64,000 bases of DNA from Xenorhabdus griffiniae (GCF_001028135.1 NZ_LDNM01000007.1:1-64000), one strand, 5' to 3'. Positions 49,980 to 61,349 are shown, counted from the stretch's first letter. Notes: generated from the sequence alone by a model not told the origin. Numbers and translations: made by a program.

Positions 49980-50633
49980 TTAGCTGGCTGCCTTTGCCAT
50001 TTTTAAGCGGTAATCCACCAAATCTTCAATCGTGACTACCGGCATATTATGCTGTTTTGCAAATTCAATCACTTCAGGGGCGCGGGCCATTGAACCATCA
50101 TCATTCGTCAATTCACATAACACGCCTGCTGGTTTGAACCCCGCCATTTTGACCAAATCAATGGTCGCTTCGGTATGACCACGGCGGGTTAAAACTCCTC
50201 CTGACTGCGCACGCAGTGGAAAAACGTGTCCGGGGCGGCTCAGATCACTGGGTTGTGCGTCATCTGCAATAGCAGCCCGGATCGTGGTAATGCGATCTGC
50301 CGCAGACACACCTGTTGTCACGCCTTGTGCCGCTTCAATGGAGACGGTGAAAGCGGTTTGATATTGGCTGGAATTATTTTCCACCATCATGGGCAGTTTT
50401 AACTGCTGACGGCGTTCTTCGGTCAAGCACAGGCAAACAATTCCACTACCGTGGCGGATAGTTAATGCCATTTGTGCTACCGTCATTGTTTCGGCAGCGA
50501 AAATCATATCACCTTCATTTTCACGATTTTCGTCATCCAGTACCATCACGCCCTGACCCGCACGCAAAGCAGCAAGCGCACGTTCAACACGTTCAAATGG
50601 CGTTCCATATGAGGAAAGTAGCGTCTGATTCAT
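49980..50633 (-). CDS. ribB: 3,4-dihydroxy-2-butanone 4-phosphate synthase
   Basis: RibB converts ribulose 5-phosphate to dihydroxybutanone phosphate and formate, giving the four-carbon unit of riboflavin. The 217-residue protein has [16 protein letters not shown] (acidic metal-binding residues near 33-48), [11 protein letters not shown], and [20 protein letters not shown] with HTEA (near 133-156), the active-site set. Length matches E. coli. It stands alone and is preceded by an FMN riboswitch, so expression should fall when FMN is abundant. Confidence 0.97.
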   Translation of the reverse strand: MNQTLLSSYGTPFERVERALAALRAGQGVMVLDDENRENEGDMIFAAETMTVAQMALTIRHGSGIVCLCLTEERRQQLKLPMMVENNSSQYQTAFTVSIEAAQGVTTGVSAADRITTIRAAIADDAQPSDLSRPGHVFPLRAQSGGVLTRRGHTEATIDLVKMAGFKPAGVLCELTNDDGSMARAPEVIEFAKQHNMPVVTIEDLVDYRLKMAKAAS

Positions 50634-50755
50634 GGTAAAGAAACCTCTTTAAATGTATGGATTACCAGAATCAGGGCAATTTTGAGGAGTTTGTGCTGCA
50701 CCAAAATACGGCAACAAAAACAACAGACGAGCGCGAACACTCGATTGATGCTGTT

Positions 50756-50932
50756 ATTCTCTCCCATCCGGACTATCACCGTCGGCTCCAGAATCACACT
50801 GGATCTGCTGACCTCTGTTTTATCCCAAAAAACACAGGGATAATGACAAACAGAGCGCTCGCGGGCTGCATAAAATGATCATTTGATATTTCATGTTACC
50901 GCCGGTAGGGACTTTCACCCTGCCCTGAGATA
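50756..50932 (-). promoter_or_regulatory. FMN riboswitch (RFN element) upstream of ribB
   Basis: On the minus strand the conserved RFN blocks are readable in order: CTCAGGGCAGGGTGAAAGTC then CCTACCGGCGGT (50932 to about 50895), GCCCGCGAGCGCTC (about 50870-50855), GAGGTCAGCAGATCC (about 50815-50803) with TTCTGGAGCCGACGGT, and TAGTCCGGATGGGAGAGAA ending near 50756. It lies 122 bases before the ribB start. The open reading frame on the plus strand across it is therefore a shadow. Confidence 0.93.
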
Positions 50933-51091
50933 AACAATTTCACTATAGCGCTAATAATCGGCAGGAGCAATCAGCAAAATCAAATATGAAACCTGACTCT
51001 CAATCATTTATGCTTTCGCCATAGGGTATTAAAATATTGCTAATACCGTTACGCTATGAAACATTATTACATCATACACAGGATGATCATC

Positions 51092-51367
51092 ATGCTCGAT
51101 CCAAAGAAAATTGAACAAATTGCTCGCCAGCTCCACAATGCCATGCCGAAAGGTGTCAAAGAATTTGGCGATGATGTGGAAAAAAAATTGCGGGCTGTTC
51201 TGCAATCCCAGTTGAGCAAGTTAGATCTTGTTAACCGCGAAGAATTTGATGTTCAGACACAAGTCTTGTTGCGCACCCGTGAAAAACTGACCGCAATGGA
51301 ACAACGCTTGAATGAATTGGAAACTCGCCTCGAAGAAGCAGGCAAGAAAACTCAGCAAGCTGAATAA
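51092..51367 (+). CDS. ubiK: Ubiquinone biosynthesis accessory factor UbiK
   Basis: UbiK (YqiC) is a small protein needed for efficient ubiquinone synthesis under aerobic conditions; it binds UbiJ in the soluble Ubi complex. From ATG 51092, preceded by AGGAT, it is 91 residues, beginning [21 protein letters not shown]. Most of the rest is a predicted amphipathic helix and coiled coil ([18 protein letters not shown]). Twelve extra residues from an upstream ATG (51056) are not supported. It converges with hldE. Confidence 0.95.
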   Translation: MLDPKKIEQIARQLHNAMPKGVKEFGDDVEKKLRAVLQSQLSKLDLVNREEFDVQTQVLLRTREKLTAMEQRLNELETRLEEAGKKTQQAE

Positions 51368-51411
51368 TGCGGCAAGAGAGAATGCCATGAAGACAATTGC
51401 GTGAGGTAATA

Positions 51412-51441
51412 TGCCGCTATGCGCCAAAAAGCATAACGGCA
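51412..51441. terminator. Possible bidirectional terminator between ubiK and hldE
   Basis: TGCCGCTATGC (51412-51422) pairs with GCATAACGGCA (51431-51441), with one mismatch, between the convergent ubiK and hldE genes. No T run follows. Confidence 0.4.
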
Positions 51442-51454
51442 CATAATGCCAAAC

Positions 51455-52879
51455 TTACTGGCTCTTAATGGTTTTGATGATATTGGTTGTGGAAATACCA
51501 TCTTCGAAGTTTAATACCTTAACTTCGCCACCCGCCGCCCAAACTTCTTCACTACCGGCGATCTCTTCAGGCTTATAATCACCACCTTTGACCAAAATAT
51601 CTGGCAGGATACCGGCGATTAAGCGCTGCGGTGTATCCTCCTCAAATGCCACAACCCAGTCCACAGATTCCAGCGCTGATAACACTACCATACGTTGTTC
51701 CAGCGGATTCACCGGGCGGGTTTCCCCCTTCAGGCGCTTAGTGGATGCATCACTATTGACGGCAACGATCAAACGATCTCCCAATTTACGCGCATTAGAC
51801 AGATATGAAACGTGTCCCACATGGAGGATATCAAAACAACCATTCGTCATGACAATCCGTTCGCTACGCTGGCGCGCCTGTGTAACGGCTTCTTTCAGTT
51901 TGGCTTCATTCATTGCACCAAATCCAGTTTCTGCGCGTCCACGCACCGCATTTTCCAGCTCAACCGATGACACAGTGGACGTTCCCAATTTGCCAACCAC
52001 CACACCCGCTGCCGCATTGGCAAGGTAACAGGCTTCGTTTAACGGCTTACCCGCAGCTAATGCCGTTGCCAATACACCGATCACCGTATCTCCTGCGCCA
52101 GTGACATCAAAGACTTCCTGTGCCTGAGTCGGCAAATGCAGGGGCGCCTGCCCAACCTGCAATAAACTCATGCCCCGTTCAGAACGTGTAATCAGCAGTG
52201 CTTTCAGTGCCAAATCCTGCACCAGTTTCATGCCTTTCTGTACCAAATCATCATCATCCTGGCAGTGTCCTACCACGGCTTCAAACTCTGACATATTTGG
52301 CGTCAGCAATGTTGCGCCACGATAGCGGCTAAAATCGCTGCCTTTTGGATCGATAAGCACAGGAACATTAGCTTCATTGGCGAGCTTAATCATCGCCTGA
52401 ATCTGGTTTAGTGCTCCTTTAGCGTAATCCGACAGTACCAACGCGCCAATATGTGGCAAGGATTGCTGAATTTTTTCCAGCATCGGCTGGGCATCTATAT
52501 TCTGGAAGCCCTCTTCAAAATCCAGACGCAGCAATTGCTGATTACGCGATAAAACACGCAGTTTCGTGATAGTTGGATGAGTTGGGACAGAAACAAAATC
52601 ACAACGGACTTTCACACTACTGAGTTTTTCATTCAACGCCCGCGCCGCATCATCAATGCCCGTCAAACCTACCAAACGTGAATTCGCCCCCAAGGAAGCA
52701 ATATTCATGGCGACATTAGCCGCACCACCAGGACGCTCTTCTATGGTTTCAACCTTAACCACCGGGACGGGCGCTTCCGGTGAAATGCGGCTAGTTGGAC
52801 CATACCAATAGCGATCTAACATAACATCGCCAACAACCAAAACACCTGCGCGGTGAAAATCCGGGAGTGTTACTTTCAT
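51455..52879 (-). CDS. hldE: Bifunctional heptose 7-phosphate kinase and heptose 1-phosphate adenylyltransferase
   Basis: HldE makes ADP-heptose for the LPS inner core. The 474-residue protein has a pfkB-type kinase domain (about 1-318, with [16 protein letters not shown] near 50 and [12 protein letters not shown] near 263) and an adenylyltransferase domain (about 345-474, [16 protein letters not shown] with the HxGH motif, and [12 protein letters not shown]). ATG 52879 has GGAGCATGG upstream; four extra residues from 52891 are unlikely. It is downstream of glnE, with 85 bases between, as in E. coli. Confidence 0.97.
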   Translation of the reverse strand: MKVTLPDFHRAGVLVVGDVMLDRYWYGPTSRISPEAPVPVVKVETIEERPGGAANVAMNIASLGANSRLVGLTGIDDAARALNEKLSSVKVRCDFVSVPTHPTITKLRVLSRNQQLLRLDFEEGFQNIDAQPMLEKIQQSLPHIGALVLSDYAKGALNQIQAMIKLANEANVPVLIDPKGSDFSRYRGATLLTPNMSEFEAVVGHCQDDDDLVQKGMKLVQDLALKALLITRSERGMSLLQVGQAPLHLPTQAQEVFDVTGAGDTVIGVLATALAAGKPLNEACYLANAAAGVVVGKLGTSTVSSVELENAVRGRAETGFGAMNEAKLKEAVTQARQRSERIVMTNGCFDILHVGHVSYLSNARKLGDRLIVAVNSDASTKRLKGETRPVNPLEQRMVVLSALESVDWVVAFEEDTPQRLIAGILPDILVKGGDYKPEEIAGSEEVWAAGGEVKVLNFEDGISTTNIIKTIKSQ

Positions 52880-52964
52880 CCCATGCTCCAAATATCAAAA
52901 TAAACTGTTGCGGATATTACCATAACCAAACTTAGTGCCAGCAAACTCAGGAAAAGCGACTGCG

Positions 52965-55811
52965 TTAGCAGCGATATTCTAACCATTTTTGCCAGCTATC
53001 ACGTACCAATGCTTGCTGCTGGCTGAAATGTCCAACGGAAACTCGGCTGGATAACGCTTGCAACGCTAAATGATGCAATGCATCACGCATGGTAATGTAA
53101 GCCTGCGTCAGCGCCATCGCCTCCTGCTCATCCATAATATTATGCTGCGCCATTAATTCGAAAATTCGTACATTATCAGACCAACGGGTCAGCCTGGCAT
53201 TTTCTGGTGCATAACGCAGCACCAGATACTGAGCAATAAATTCAATATCCGTGATCCCTCCCGGATCAGCTTTGATATCAAATTGCCCGTGTTGATGGCT
53301 GCCCAGGTGCCGATGCATTTTTTCTCGCATCTCACGCACCTGTTGGCGCAAAAGAGCGGGATCACGGGGAAAGCATAAAGTTTCACGGCGAATGCGTTCA
53401 AAATCATGGCGTATTTTCTCATCACCGAAAACCATGCGTGCACGAACCAGTGCCTGATGCTCCCAGGTCCACGCCTCATTTTTTTGGTAATCATCAAAGG
53501 CTTCAACGGTACTGACCAACATCCCTGACTCACCGGATGGCCGCAAACGAGCATCAACATCATACAATACCCCTGACGCCGTGCGGGTGCTGAACAAATG
53601 CAGGATACGTTGGGCAAGACGCAAATAAAATTGGCGGGATTCAATGGAACGGGCGCCGTCTGTCATCATCCCCATCGGGCAATCCAGCAAAAACACCAGA
53701 TCCAAATCAGAGCCATAACCGAGTTCCCAACCACCCAATTTGCCATAACCAATAATGGCAAAGCCCAATCCCTGCTGTTGGGATAAATGAGCAGGTGCAC
53801 CATAGCGCTTTACCATTTGGTTCCACGCCAACCGTACAACAGCCTCAATAATGGCTTCCGCCAGATAAGTCAGGTGATCACTCACCTTCATCACAGGCAA
53901 AACGCCCGCAATATCTTCTGCCGCGATCCGCAATAACTGCGCCTGCTTAAATTGGCGCAAAGCTTCCAGCAATTGTTCTTCATCATCTTCTGGAATGCGT
54001 AACAGATATTGATAAAGTTCATCGCGATATGCGTCTATCGGTAACGGCTGATACAGCGATTTAGGATCGAGCAGCTCATCCAGCAACACGGGGTGACGAG
54101 CAAGCTGGCTGGCGATCATCGGAGAAGCAGCACAGAGCCGGATAACATGAATCATGACCTGTTCTGATTCCAGTATCAGCTCCAGATAAGTCGTGCGGCT
54201 GACGATACTGAGCAACAAAGAAGTCATCCGCGCCAAAACGATCTCGGTATCTTCCCTGGCTGCAATTTTTGCCAACAAGCGTGGCATCAGCTGGTCAAGC
54301 ACATCCCTTCCCCGTGGGCCGATGGTGCGCTTACTGACGTCCTGACGGAAAAGCACTATGACATCAAGCAGTTTCCGGGCTTTTTCTTTATCAAGATGAG
54401 GAATCAATGCGATAAGTTCGTCTGTGTGTAACGCTTCCTGCCATAAGCCCTTGAACGGGATATGGCCGGACTCTTCACTATGCTCTTCTATTTCATCACC
54501 AATCAACTGTTGGAAAATACTTCGCACCGCACTCATTTTGCGCTCGGTTTCTGCCATCAATTCAGCCCAGTTGACAAAATTCATGCCCCAGGAGAGACGG
54601 GCACGATCCAACGCGTTATCCGGTAAGGTTTGCGTTTGTTGGTCACGAATAGATTGCAGCAAGTTTTCAAGCCGCCGTAAAAACAGGTAACTTTCCTCAA
54701 GCTGCTTTAACGGTTCCGCTGGCAATAAAGCCAAATCATCGATAGCCTTCAATGTCGGCAACAAAGAACGAGATTGCAGGCTCGGCTCCCTTCCTCCACG
54801 GATAAGCTGAAAAACCTGAGTGATAAACTCAATTTCACGAATTCCGCCTGCGCCTAATTTTATATTGTCTTTTAATCCCCGCCGGCGAACTTCCCGTTCA
54901 ATCATACCTTTCATATTGCGCAAAGATTGAATTGCACTAAAATCGATATAACGGCGGAAGACAAACGGTCGCAACATCTGGCGCAGTTCCTGACAATAAA
55001 CCTGATCATCATGGCCCAAAATACGCGCTTTCACCAAAGCATAACGCTCCCAGTCACGCCCTTGTTCCTGATAATAATCTTCCAATGCCGGAAAACTGAA
55101 TACCAAAGGACCACTGTCACCAAATGGACGTAATCGCATATCAACACGATAAACAAATCCATCCACGGTTTGTTGAGCCAGTGCCTTAATTAATTTCTGT
55201 CCTAATCGGGTAAAGAACTGGGAATTATCCATTTCCCGACGCCCACCTTGCGTTACGCCATTTTCTGGATACGCAAAAATGAGGTCAATATCAGAAGAAA
55301 AATTAAGCTCCCCGCCGCCCAATTTTCCCATGCCCAAGATCAGCAGCGGCTGTACCACTCCATCACTATTGGCAGGCGTTCCCCAATCCTGACAACAACG
55401 CAGATAAAGCCAATCACGGGCGGCTATAATCAAGGTTTCGGCCAACATGCTTAATTGCTGTAATGTCTGTTCTGTCGTACTGCTTTGCAATGCCTGTGAC
55501 CAGGCAATCCTGACCAGTATCCGATGGCGGAAAAGACGTAAATCCCGCATCAAACCATTTTCATCATTTACCGCCAGCAGCGCTTGTCCCAGCCAATGGG
55601 AATAATGTTGCCACTCTTGTGGTTGGGGAGGATTTTGGCGAATATCCTCTAGCCATGCAGGATGTGATAACACGTTTTCTGTTACAAATTCACTCAATGA
55701 CAGCACCGCCTGTTCATCAGGTGTAAAAGGCGTGATTGTTTCCCCTAATGACGGAAGATCCGCAACAATATGCCGTAATTGTTCGGTTAAAAGTGATGAA
55801 AGTGGCCGCAT
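52965..55811 (-). CDS. glnE: Glutamine synthetase adenylyltransferase and adenylyl-removing enzyme
   Basis: GlnE attaches or removes AMP on glutamine synthetase according to nitrogen status. The protein is 948 residues from ATG 55811 (E. coli 946). Each half has its nucleotidyltransferase motif: [20 protein letters not shown] near 165-185 (deadenylylation domain) and [15 protein letters not shown] near 690-705 (adenylylation domain). Sequences between contain the regulatory helical domains. The longer frame to 55847 adds 12 residues without homology. glnE overlaps neither neighbour: hldE follows and ygiF precedes it. Confidence 0.97.
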   Translation of the reverse strand: MRPLSSLLTEQLRHIVADLPSLGETITPFTPDEQAVLSLSEFVTENVLSHPAWLEDIRQNPPQPQEWQHYSHWLGQALLAVNDENGLMRDLRLFRHRILVRIAWSQALQSSTTEQTLQQLSMLAETLIIAARDWLYLRCCQDWGTPANSDGVVQPLLILGMGKLGGGELNFSSDIDLIFAYPENGVTQGGRREMDNSQFFTRLGQKLIKALAQQTVDGFVYRVDMRLRPFGDSGPLVFSFPALEDYYQEQGRDWERYALVKARILGHDDQVYCQELRQMLRPFVFRRYIDFSAIQSLRNMKGMIEREVRRRGLKDNIKLGAGGIREIEFITQVFQLIRGGREPSLQSRSLLPTLKAIDDLALLPAEPLKQLEESYLFLRRLENLLQSIRDQQTQTLPDNALDRARLSWGMNFVNWAELMAETERKMSAVRSIFQQLIGDEIEEHSEESGHIPFKGLWQEALHTDELIALIPHLDKEKARKLLDVIVLFRQDVSKRTIGPRGRDVLDQLMPRLLAKIAAREDTEIVLARMTSLLLSIVSRTTYLELILESEQVMIHVIRLCAASPMIASQLARHPVLLDELLDPKSLYQPLPIDAYRDELYQYLLRIPEDDEEQLLEALRQFKQAQLLRIAAEDIAGVLPVMKVSDHLTYLAEAIIEAVVRLAWNQMVKRYGAPAHLSQQQGLGFAIIGYGKLGGWELGYGSDLDLVFLLDCPMGMMTDGARSIESRQFYLRLAQRILHLFSTRTASGVLYDVDARLRPSGESGMLVSTVEAFDDYQKNEAWTWEHQALVRARMVFGDEKIRHDFERIRRETLCFPRDPALLRQQVREMREKMHRHLGSHQHGQFDIKADPGGITDIEFIAQYLVLRYAPENARLTRWSDNVRIFELMAQHNIMDEQEAMALTQAYITMRDALHHLALQALSSRVSVGHFSQQQALVRDSWQKWLEYRC

Positions 55812-55854
55812 AACTGCTTTTTCCTTATGACCGTTTTTTAATAACAAAAGGGAA

Positions 55855-56823
55855 TTATCGGGATTGAGCCAGCAACCACTGCATTAATGCCAGCTTACAT
55901 TGCAACCAAGAAGCGCTATAACACAACGTTTCCGCCTGTGAATAGTTCATAGATAAAACAACTTTTAATTCCGGCAATAAATCGGCTAATACCCCCAAGA
56001 GCGGCAAACGGTCTGTCTGTCTTTCGGTCAGTTTTATCATCCATTGCAGAACCTGCGCTAATCCCGTTTTACTTTCCGGCAAACCCGCCAGCCATCCTTC
56101 TTCTTGCGCCTGCCATTGCGCCAAAATTTCAGGCAGAAGCACAGACAATGGCTGCTGCCATTCCAACTCATTCGGTACTTTTGGTAATATCTTACAAGGC
56201 AAACCATGAACAAGCGCATAGCCCCGTGCCGCCTTGCTTTTATCGGCTAAACGCAGGCCATTCTGTGATGCCAGTCTGTTTGCCAATGACAGCATATCGA
56301 TGATATTTCCATTTTTTAGTTCCAGTTCAAACTCACAAATGGGCGAAGTTTGATCTCCTGAATCTTTATTGCCAGAAAAAATGCTCCCCTGATCCAGCAC
56401 GACTTCAATTTCACTTTCTCCATAGGTCACAAGCCATTTTTCACGGTTAAAGTCAGTGCTGAATAATTCCGTCAATTGTGCCTGTAGGGCGACGAGATCG
56501 GTATTTTCAGGCCAGATATGGTCGGGAAACAGTGTCAGGTCTAATTTAGGTTGGTACAAAGGGATATTGAATTCAGGGCGTTGGTGTAACCCACCTATCA
56601 CTTTACCGGCGGTTTTGATGGTCATCTCATAGTGCCCATCAAACCCACGGATACGCAACCCCATATCCCAACGCCGCAATTGATTATCAGGCGTCTCAAA
56701 ATAAATATTAGTCAGGTGCTGTGGTGAAGTGTAATCATGAGGAAACTGAAATAACTGCCGGCAAACGGCCGATATCGCATCAGGCTTCACGGACAGTTTC
56801 AATTCTATTTCTACAGAACTCAT
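55855..56823 (-). CDS. ygiF: Inorganic triphosphatase YgiF, short form
   Basis: YgiF hydrolyses tripolyphosphate; it has an N-terminal CYTH domain and a C-terminal CHAD domain. This protein is 322 residues against 433 in E. coli. The CYTH part is complete: IELKL (ExExK-type start, residues 5-9), [17 protein letters not shown] near 55-71, and a later acidic residue near 165. The CHAD part ends after [12 protein letters not shown], at about the place where E. coli continues for another 110 residues. It lies upstream of glnE. Confidence 0.9.
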   Translation of the reverse strand: MSSVEIELKLSVKPDAISAVCRQLFQFPHDYTSPQHLTNIYFETPDNQLRRWDMGLRIRGFDGHYEMTIKTAGKVIGGLHQRPEFNIPLYQPKLDLTLFPDHIWPENTDLVALQAQLTELFSTDFNREKWLVTYGESEIEVVLDQGSIFSGNKDSGDQTSPICEFELELKNGNIIDMLSLANRLASQNGLRLADKSKAARGYALVHGLPCKILPKVPNELEWQQPLSVLLPEILAQWQAQEEGWLAGLPESKTGLAQVLQWMIKLTERQTDRLPLLGVLADLLPELKVVLSMNYSQAETLCYSASWLQCKLALMQWLLAQSR

Positions 56824-57113
56824 ATTTTTTATTCCTCAATGGATATTACAGAATTTTTTCTTAACCTTGTTCACACTTTCTTTCACAGAAGAAAAACTTT
56901 TCACACAGAAGAGAAAAATAAACCACAATAGGGTGTTATCTCAACAAACATCACTTTTACTTCACCAAAAAAAACCTCAAAAGGCGTGTATTCGGCTAGT
57001 TGATATCGCATTCATTCTGGTTTACTGATTGCACCCACAAACTTAACTCTTTACTATCTCTTGAGTAGTTTAAATCACGATTGATCCATACACAGAGAAC
57101 AGTTGAGCACAGA

Positions 57114-57734
57114 ATGCAAAAACTACATCGATTATTTATTTTGTTACTGAGTTTTACTCTTCCATTATCCGTACACGCTGAAGAAAAACGCTATGTTTCC
57201 GATGAGTTATCAGCTTACATTCATAGCGGCCCAAGCACTAAAAACCGCATCATTGGCTCATTGAATGCCGGCGAAGAGGTCACATTAGTCAGCCCTAAAT
57301 CAGATAATGGTTTCTTGCAAATTCAAGACAGCAAAGGGCGTACGAGCTGGATACTCGCCAATGAACTCAGCGCTATTCCAAGCTTGCGTGAACGCCTTCC
57401 TGCAATGGAACAAGAGATCAAAACACTCACTGAAAATCTGGCCACCATTGACGATAAATGGAATAAGCGTACCGCTGAGTTGCAGAACAAAGTGGCAAAC
57501 AGCGATAAGATCATCCGTGATCTGAAAAAAGAGAATGCCCAGCTCCAGAGCAAATTAACCGTGGCTGAGAAAAAGGTAGAAGTTGCCAATTTGCAGTTAG
57601 ATGATAAACAAAGAGAGATCATCTTGCAGTGGTTTACCTATGGCGGTGGAGTTGCAGGCATTGGCCTGATTTTGGGACTTATATTGCCCCACATTATCCC
57701 TCGCCGAAAAAAGAAAGATCGTTGGATGAGCTGA
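57114..57734 (+). CDS. ygiM: SH3-domain and TM protein YgiM
   Basis: YgiM is a membrane protein with an SH3b (bacterial SH3) domain; its function is not established. From ATG 57114 it is 206 residues, as in E. coli. It has a signal-like segment (LFILLLSFTLPLSVHA, cleavage near 22), an SH3b domain with RYVSDELSAYIHSGPSTKNR (about 25-90), a long coiled coil (about 95-170) and one transmembrane helix (GGGVAGIGLILGLILPHII, near 177-195) followed by a basic tail RRKKKDRW. It is 15 bases upstream of cca. Confidence 0.94.
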   Translation: MQKLHRLFILLLSFTLPLSVHAEEKRYVSDELSAYIHSGPSTKNRIIGSLNAGEEVTLVSPKSDNGFLQIQDSKGRTSWILANELSAIPSLRERLPAMEQEIKTLTENLATIDDKWNKRTAELQNKVANSDKIIRDLKKENAQLQSKLTVAEKKVEVANLQLDDKQREIILQWFTYGGGVAGIGLILGLILPHIIPRRKKKDRWMS

Positions 57735-57749
57735 TTTAAGGAAATAAGC

Positions 57750-58907
57750 GTGAAAGTCTATTTGGTTGGCGGCGCCGTTCGCGATCAATTATTGGGTTTG
57801 CCCGTCACGGAACGGGACTGGGTTGTCGTTGGCAGCACCCCAGAGGAACTACTGTCTCAGGGGTATCAACAAGTTGGTAAGGATTTTCCTGTCTTCTTGC
57901 ATCCCAAAACCCATGAAGAGTATGCGCTGGCACGTACGGAAAGGAAATCAGGTCAGGGATATACCGGTTTTAGCTGTTATGCCGCGCCCGATGTGACGCT
58001 GGAAGAAGATCTGCTGCGCCGTGATTTAACGATTAACGCTATTGCACAAACTCGTGAAGGTGCATTGATCGATCCCTATCAGGGTGCCAATGATCTCAAA
58101 AATCGTATCTTGCGCCATGTCTCTCTTGCGTTCTCCGAAGATCCATTACGTGTGCTGCGTTTGGCTCGTTTTGCTGCCCGTTTTGCCCATCTAGGCTTTG
58201 CAATCGCACCAGAGACCCAAACGCTCATTACAGAAATGGTCGCAAGTGGTGAATTATCCTCATTGACCCCTGAACGCGTTTGGCGGGAAACTGAAAAAGC
58301 GCTCACTTCACAATCACCACAAGTTTATTTTCAGATTCTGCGTGATTGCGGGGCATTGGCTGTACTCTTTCCTGAAATAGATAACCTGTTCGGTGTTCCT
58401 CTGCTTAAACATGATGCCGGACTTCATTCATTAAGAGTTTTGCAGATATCCACCCAATTGAGCGAAGAGACAGACATTCGTTTCGCCTCACTATGTAGCC
58501 ATATCGAAATAATGTCGCTAAAACAAATGAGTGAACGCCTGCGCATTCCCAACTCGGCACGCGACCTGGCCATGATGGTGACGCAATATCACAATTGGGT
58601 ACATACCGTAGAACAATTACCGCCAGAAACCTTGCTGAGCTTGTTTAATGCCGTGGATGCCTGGCGTAAACCACAACGCATTGAACAACTGATTACCTGT
58701 AGTGAAGCAGACTATCGTGAATCCCCAGGAACAGAAACGGCATCTTATCCACAAGCGGATTATTTACGTAAAATGTTTGCCATTGCCAGCCAAGTCAGTG
58801 TCCAGGAAGTGATTGCCCGTGGATTTCAGGGGGCCGAGATTCGCACAGAATTGGAACGACAACGACACATTGCCATCGCAGGCTGGAAACAACAATCGAT
58901 TGATTAA
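57750..58907 (+). CDS. cca: CCA tRNA nucleotidyltransferase with degenerate HD domain
   Basis: Cca adds CCA to tRNA 3' ends. The start is GTG at 57750. The nucleotidyltransferase head is intact: [10 protein letters not shown] (7-16), ERDWVVVG (21-28) with acidic residues Glu21 and Asp23, and [10 protein letters not shown] (90-99). The E. coli enzyme is 412 residues; this one is 385. The deficit is in the C-terminal HD domain: the segment HDLGKG and the following HHGHG block of E. coli are replaced by a short stretch, [18 protein letters not shown] (250-267). CCA addition should survive; phosphohydrolase activity probably does not. A terminator follows. Confidence 0.95.
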   Translation: MKVYLVGGAVRDQLLGLPVTERDWVVVGSTPEELLSQGYQQVGKDFPVFLHPKTHEEYALARTERKSGQGYTGFSCYAAPDVTLEEDLLRRDLTINAIAQTREGALIDPYQGANDLKNRILRHVSLAFSEDPLRVLRLARFAARFAHLGFAIAPETQTLITEMVASGELSSLTPERVWRETEKALTSQSPQVYFQILRDCGALAVLFPEIDNLFGVPLLKHDAGLHSLRVLQISTQLSEETDIRFASLCSHIEIMSLKQMSERLRIPNSARDLAMMVTQYHNWVHTVEQLPPETLLSLFNAVDAWRKPQRIEQLITCSEADYRESPGTETASYPQADYLRKMFAIASQVSVQEVIARGFQGAEIRTELERQRHIAIAGWKQQSID

Positions 58908-58923
58908 GTTCCCCCATCAATTT

Positions 58924-58960
58924 AGCGTCCCAGGTCATTAATTAAATTGGGACGCTTTTT
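58924..58960. terminator. Terminator between cca and folB
   Basis: AGCGTCCCA (58924-58932) pairs with TGGGACGCT (58948-58956), followed by TTTTT (58956-58960) on the plus strand. It lies between convergent cca and folB and could serve both; the minus-strand side lacks a T run. Confidence 0.8.
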
Positions 58961-58963
58961 CAA

Positions 58964-59317
58964 TTAGCCCGTACTTCGCTCAATCACTACGCCGACACTT
59001 TTTGCATGTGCAACTGCACCTGGTTTACTGACTTTAACCTTGACCCAAGGCGAATGAAATTGGTTCAGCAAGATACCCGCGACTTCTTCTGCAACCCGTT
59101 CTACCAGCGCAAAACGTTGGCTTGCCACATGATTAATAATCGCCTCACTCACCTTGGCATAATCCAGACAGTGCTCAACATTATCACTGGAAGAGGCTCG
59201 TTTGTTATCCCATCCCATTTCGATATCGAACACTAATTTCTGTTTAATTGTTTGTTCCCAATCATAAACACCAATAGTGGTCATCACGGTTAATTCTTCA
59301 ATAAATACGATATCCAT
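58964..59317 (-). CDS. folB: Dihydroneopterin aldolase
   Basis: FolB converts dihydroneopterin to 6-hydroxymethyldihydropterin, a folate precursor, and interconverts epimers. ATG 59317 gives 117 residues, starting [11 protein letters not shown] as in E. coli; the longer frame from 59383 adds 22 residues that overlap the upstream region. The motif [13 protein letters not shown] (near 16-28) and [12 protein letters not shown] (near 74) are typical, and the C-terminal [10 protein letters not shown] segment includes the catalytic Lys. The bacA (uppP) gene that sits beside it in E. coli is absent here. Confidence 0.95.
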   Translation of the reverse strand: MDIVFIEELTVMTTIGVYDWEQTIKQKLVFDIEMGWDNKRASSSDNVEHCLDYAKVSEAIINHVASQRFALVERVAEEVAGILLNQFHSPWVKVKVSKPGAVAHAKSVGVVIERSTG

Positions 59318-59426
59318 CACGACCTTTTCCCCATTTTTCGGTTCGCCGGATACCACTTCCGACGAAATGTGCGTATTATCCATTGTTAGACTTAAGAAAA
59401 CGACCCTTATTCATTGGAGATATCTT

Positions 59427-60086
59427 ATGAGTGCAATCGCGCTTGGCATGATCATCTTCGCGTACTTATGTGGCTCTATATCCAGCGCGATATTGATCTG
59501 CCGCTTGGCAGGGCTTCCCGATCCCCGTCAGCATGGTTCTGGCAACCCCGGGGCAACAAATGTACTGCGCATTGGTGGTAAATGGGCTGCATTGGCCGTG
59601 TTGATTTGTGATGTCCTAAAAGGGCTAATACCGGTCTGGCTGGCATACAAACTCAACGTTTCCCCGTTTTATTTAGGTATTACTGCCATTACTGCCTGTC
59701 TCGGGCATATTTATCCCATCTTCTTCCATTTCAAGGGAGGAAAAGGCGTTGCAACCGCTTTCGGTGCCATTGCTGCCATCGGTTGGGATCTGATGGGACT
59801 GATCGCGGGGACATGGATGTTAACAGTGCTGTTAAGCGGCTACTCCTCATTGGGCGCCATTGTCAGTGCATTAATTGCCCCTTTCTACGTCTGGTGGTTC
59901 AAACCTGAATTCACTTTTCCCGTTGCCATGCTGTCATGTCTGGTACTTGTGCGTCATCACGATAATATTCAACGCCTGTGGCGAGGGCAGGAAAGCCGCA
60001 TCTGGCAGAAATTGAAAAAGAAACAGGAACTGACCGATAAAGAGAAAACTCAAGCAATTAAAGAGCAAGAGCAGCAAGAGGACTGA
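59427..60086 (+). CDS. plsY: Glycerol-3-phosphate acyltransferase
   Basis: PlsY transfers acyl from acyl-phosphate to glycerol 3-phosphate, starting phospholipid synthesis together with PlsC. From ATG 59427, preceded by GGAGAT, it is 219 residues. It has five or so transmembrane helices, the motifs [24 protein letters not shown] (near 36-47) and [14 protein letters not shown] (near 104-117), all conserved in PlsY. The C-terminal tail is charged. It is divergent from folB with overlapping upstream regions, and convergent with tsaD. Confidence 0.97.
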   Translation: MSAIALGMIIFAYLCGSISSAILICRLAGLPDPRQHGSGNPGATNVLRIGGKWAALAVLICDVLKGLIPVWLAYKLNVSPFYLGITAITACLGHIYPIFFHFKGGKGVATAFGAIAAIGWDLMGLIAGTWMLTVLLSGYSSLGAIVSALIAPFYVWWFKPEFTFPVAMLSCLVLVRHHDNIQRLWRGQESRIWQKLKKKQELTDKEKTQAIKEQEQQED

Positions 60087-60311
60087 CGTGGAGAACGCCT
60101 ATCAGAGTACTTGTTTATCATGGCGTCGGCAAAATACGCGGGGCAGAAAAATAAAACAGCAACTCATTGAGTAATATAACGAAATAGTCCGCCTATATGC
60201 GTAAATTGCATTTGGCTTTTTAAACTGCGATGTATTTCACTGATTAACCTGATAATTAAAAGGCTGAGTAGCAAACAGCACTCAGCCCATATCAAGCAAC
60301 GTCTTGTATTA
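60087..60311. other. Intergenic stretch between plsY and tsaD
   Basis: About 225 bases with the 3' ends of the convergent plsY and tsaD genes. The only supported item is the hairpin at 60262-60287. Confidence 0.4.
60258..60287 (-). terminator. Terminator of tsaD
   Basis: GGCTGAGT (60262-60269) and ACTCAGCC (60280-60287) make an 8-bp stem with a 10-base loop. On the minus strand the stem is followed by TTTTAATTA, a usable T-rich tail, about 25 bases after the tsaD stop codon. Confidence 0.7.
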
Positions 60312-61349
60312 TTACTTTTGCAAAGCAGGCAGATCTGCCAACGGCCAACGTGCTTTCACCGTTACACCCAATTCACCGACAGTCCCCCCCTGCAAACGGA
60401 TCATGCCAGCCAGTGCGATCATTGCCCCGTTATCAGTACAGAATTCAGGTCGGGCATAGAAGACTTCTCCTCCCAGCTTTTCCATCACTTCCTGCATCTT
60501 AGTACGCAAGGTTCGGTTTGCACTCACTCCGCCCGCCATCACCAGACGTTTGAACCCCGCCTGTTCCAACGCTCGTTTGCACTTAATGGCCAGTGTGTCC
60601 ACGACGGCATCTTCAAATGCACGGGCAATATCCGTCTTAGTTTGCGCATCCTCAGCCATATCATGACCATAAATGTTATTGCGGATCGTATTCGCTGCGA
60701 ACGTTTTCAGACCAGAGAAACTGAAATCCAACCCAGGACGATCGGTCATCGGCCGGGGAAAAACGAAACGCCCAGCCTTACCCAGCTGTGCCATACGGGA
60801 AAGCACTGGCCCGCCGGGGTAATCCAACCCAAGCAGCTTGGCTGTCTTATCAAAAGCCTCGCCGGCAGCATCATCAATGGATTCACCCAACAGTTTATAT
60901 TCACCGATACCCGTCACACTGATAAGCTGGGTGTGCCCCCCTGAAACCAATAAGGCGACAAAAGGAAACTCAGGACGGTTTTCTTCCAGCATCGGTGCCA
61001 ACAAATGGCCTTCCATATGATGCACGGGAATAGCCGGTACATCCCATGCAAATGCCAGTGAACGCCCAATGGTTGCCCCAACCAGCAACGCACCAACCAA
61101 TCCCGGCCCGGCAGTGTAAGCCACCGCATCGATGTCTTTACTCGTCAGACCCGCTTCCTTCAACGCTGCCTGAATCAAAGGAACCGTTTTACGAATGTGG
61201 TCACGGGACGCCAGTTCAGGTACAACACCACCATAATCAGCATGTAGCTTGACCTGACTGTATAATTGATTGGCTAGCAGACCGGTTTTGTCGTCATAAA
61301 TTGCGATTCCGGTTTCATCGCAAGACGTTTCTATACCTAAAACTCGCAT
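60312..61349 (-). CDS. tsaD: tRNA N6-threonylcarbamoyladenosine transferase TsaD
   Basis: TsaD transfers threonylcarbamoyl to A37 of ANN-decoding tRNAs, with TsaB and TsaE. The 345-residue protein is an ASKHA-fold metalloenzyme; the HMEGH motif (metal-binding His residues near 111-115), [11 protein letters not shown] (near 133-143), [17 protein letters not shown] and [10 protein letters not shown] are all present. The order tsaD-rpsU-dnaG, with tsaD divergent, is the same as in E. coli. Confidence 0.98.
   Translation of the reverse strand: MRVLGIETSCDETGIAIYDDKTGLLANQLYSQVKLHADYGGVVPELASRDHIRKTVPLIQAALKEAGLTSKDIDAVAYTAGPGLVGALLVGATIGRSLAFAWDVPAIPVHHMEGHLLAPMLEENRPEFPFVALLVSGGHTQLISVTGIGEYKLLGESIDDAAGEAFDKTAKLLGLDYPGGPVLSRMAQLGKAGRFVFPRPMTDRPGLDFSFSGLKTFAANTIRNNIYGHDMAEDAQTKTDIARAFEDAVVDTLAIKCKRALEQAGFKRLVMAGGVSANRTLRTKMQEVMEKLGGEVFYARPEFCTDNGAMIALAGMIRLQGGTVGELGVTVKARWPLADLPALQK

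Noticed and set aside
50657-50878. Plus-strand ORF of 73 codons
   Set aside because: It runs over the FMN riboswitch of ribB in antisense, has no ribosome binding site and no protein-like composition.
60318-60944. Long plus-strand ORF of 208 codons
   Set aside because: It is antisense to tsaD, whose protein is unmistakable; the frame is a codon-use shadow.
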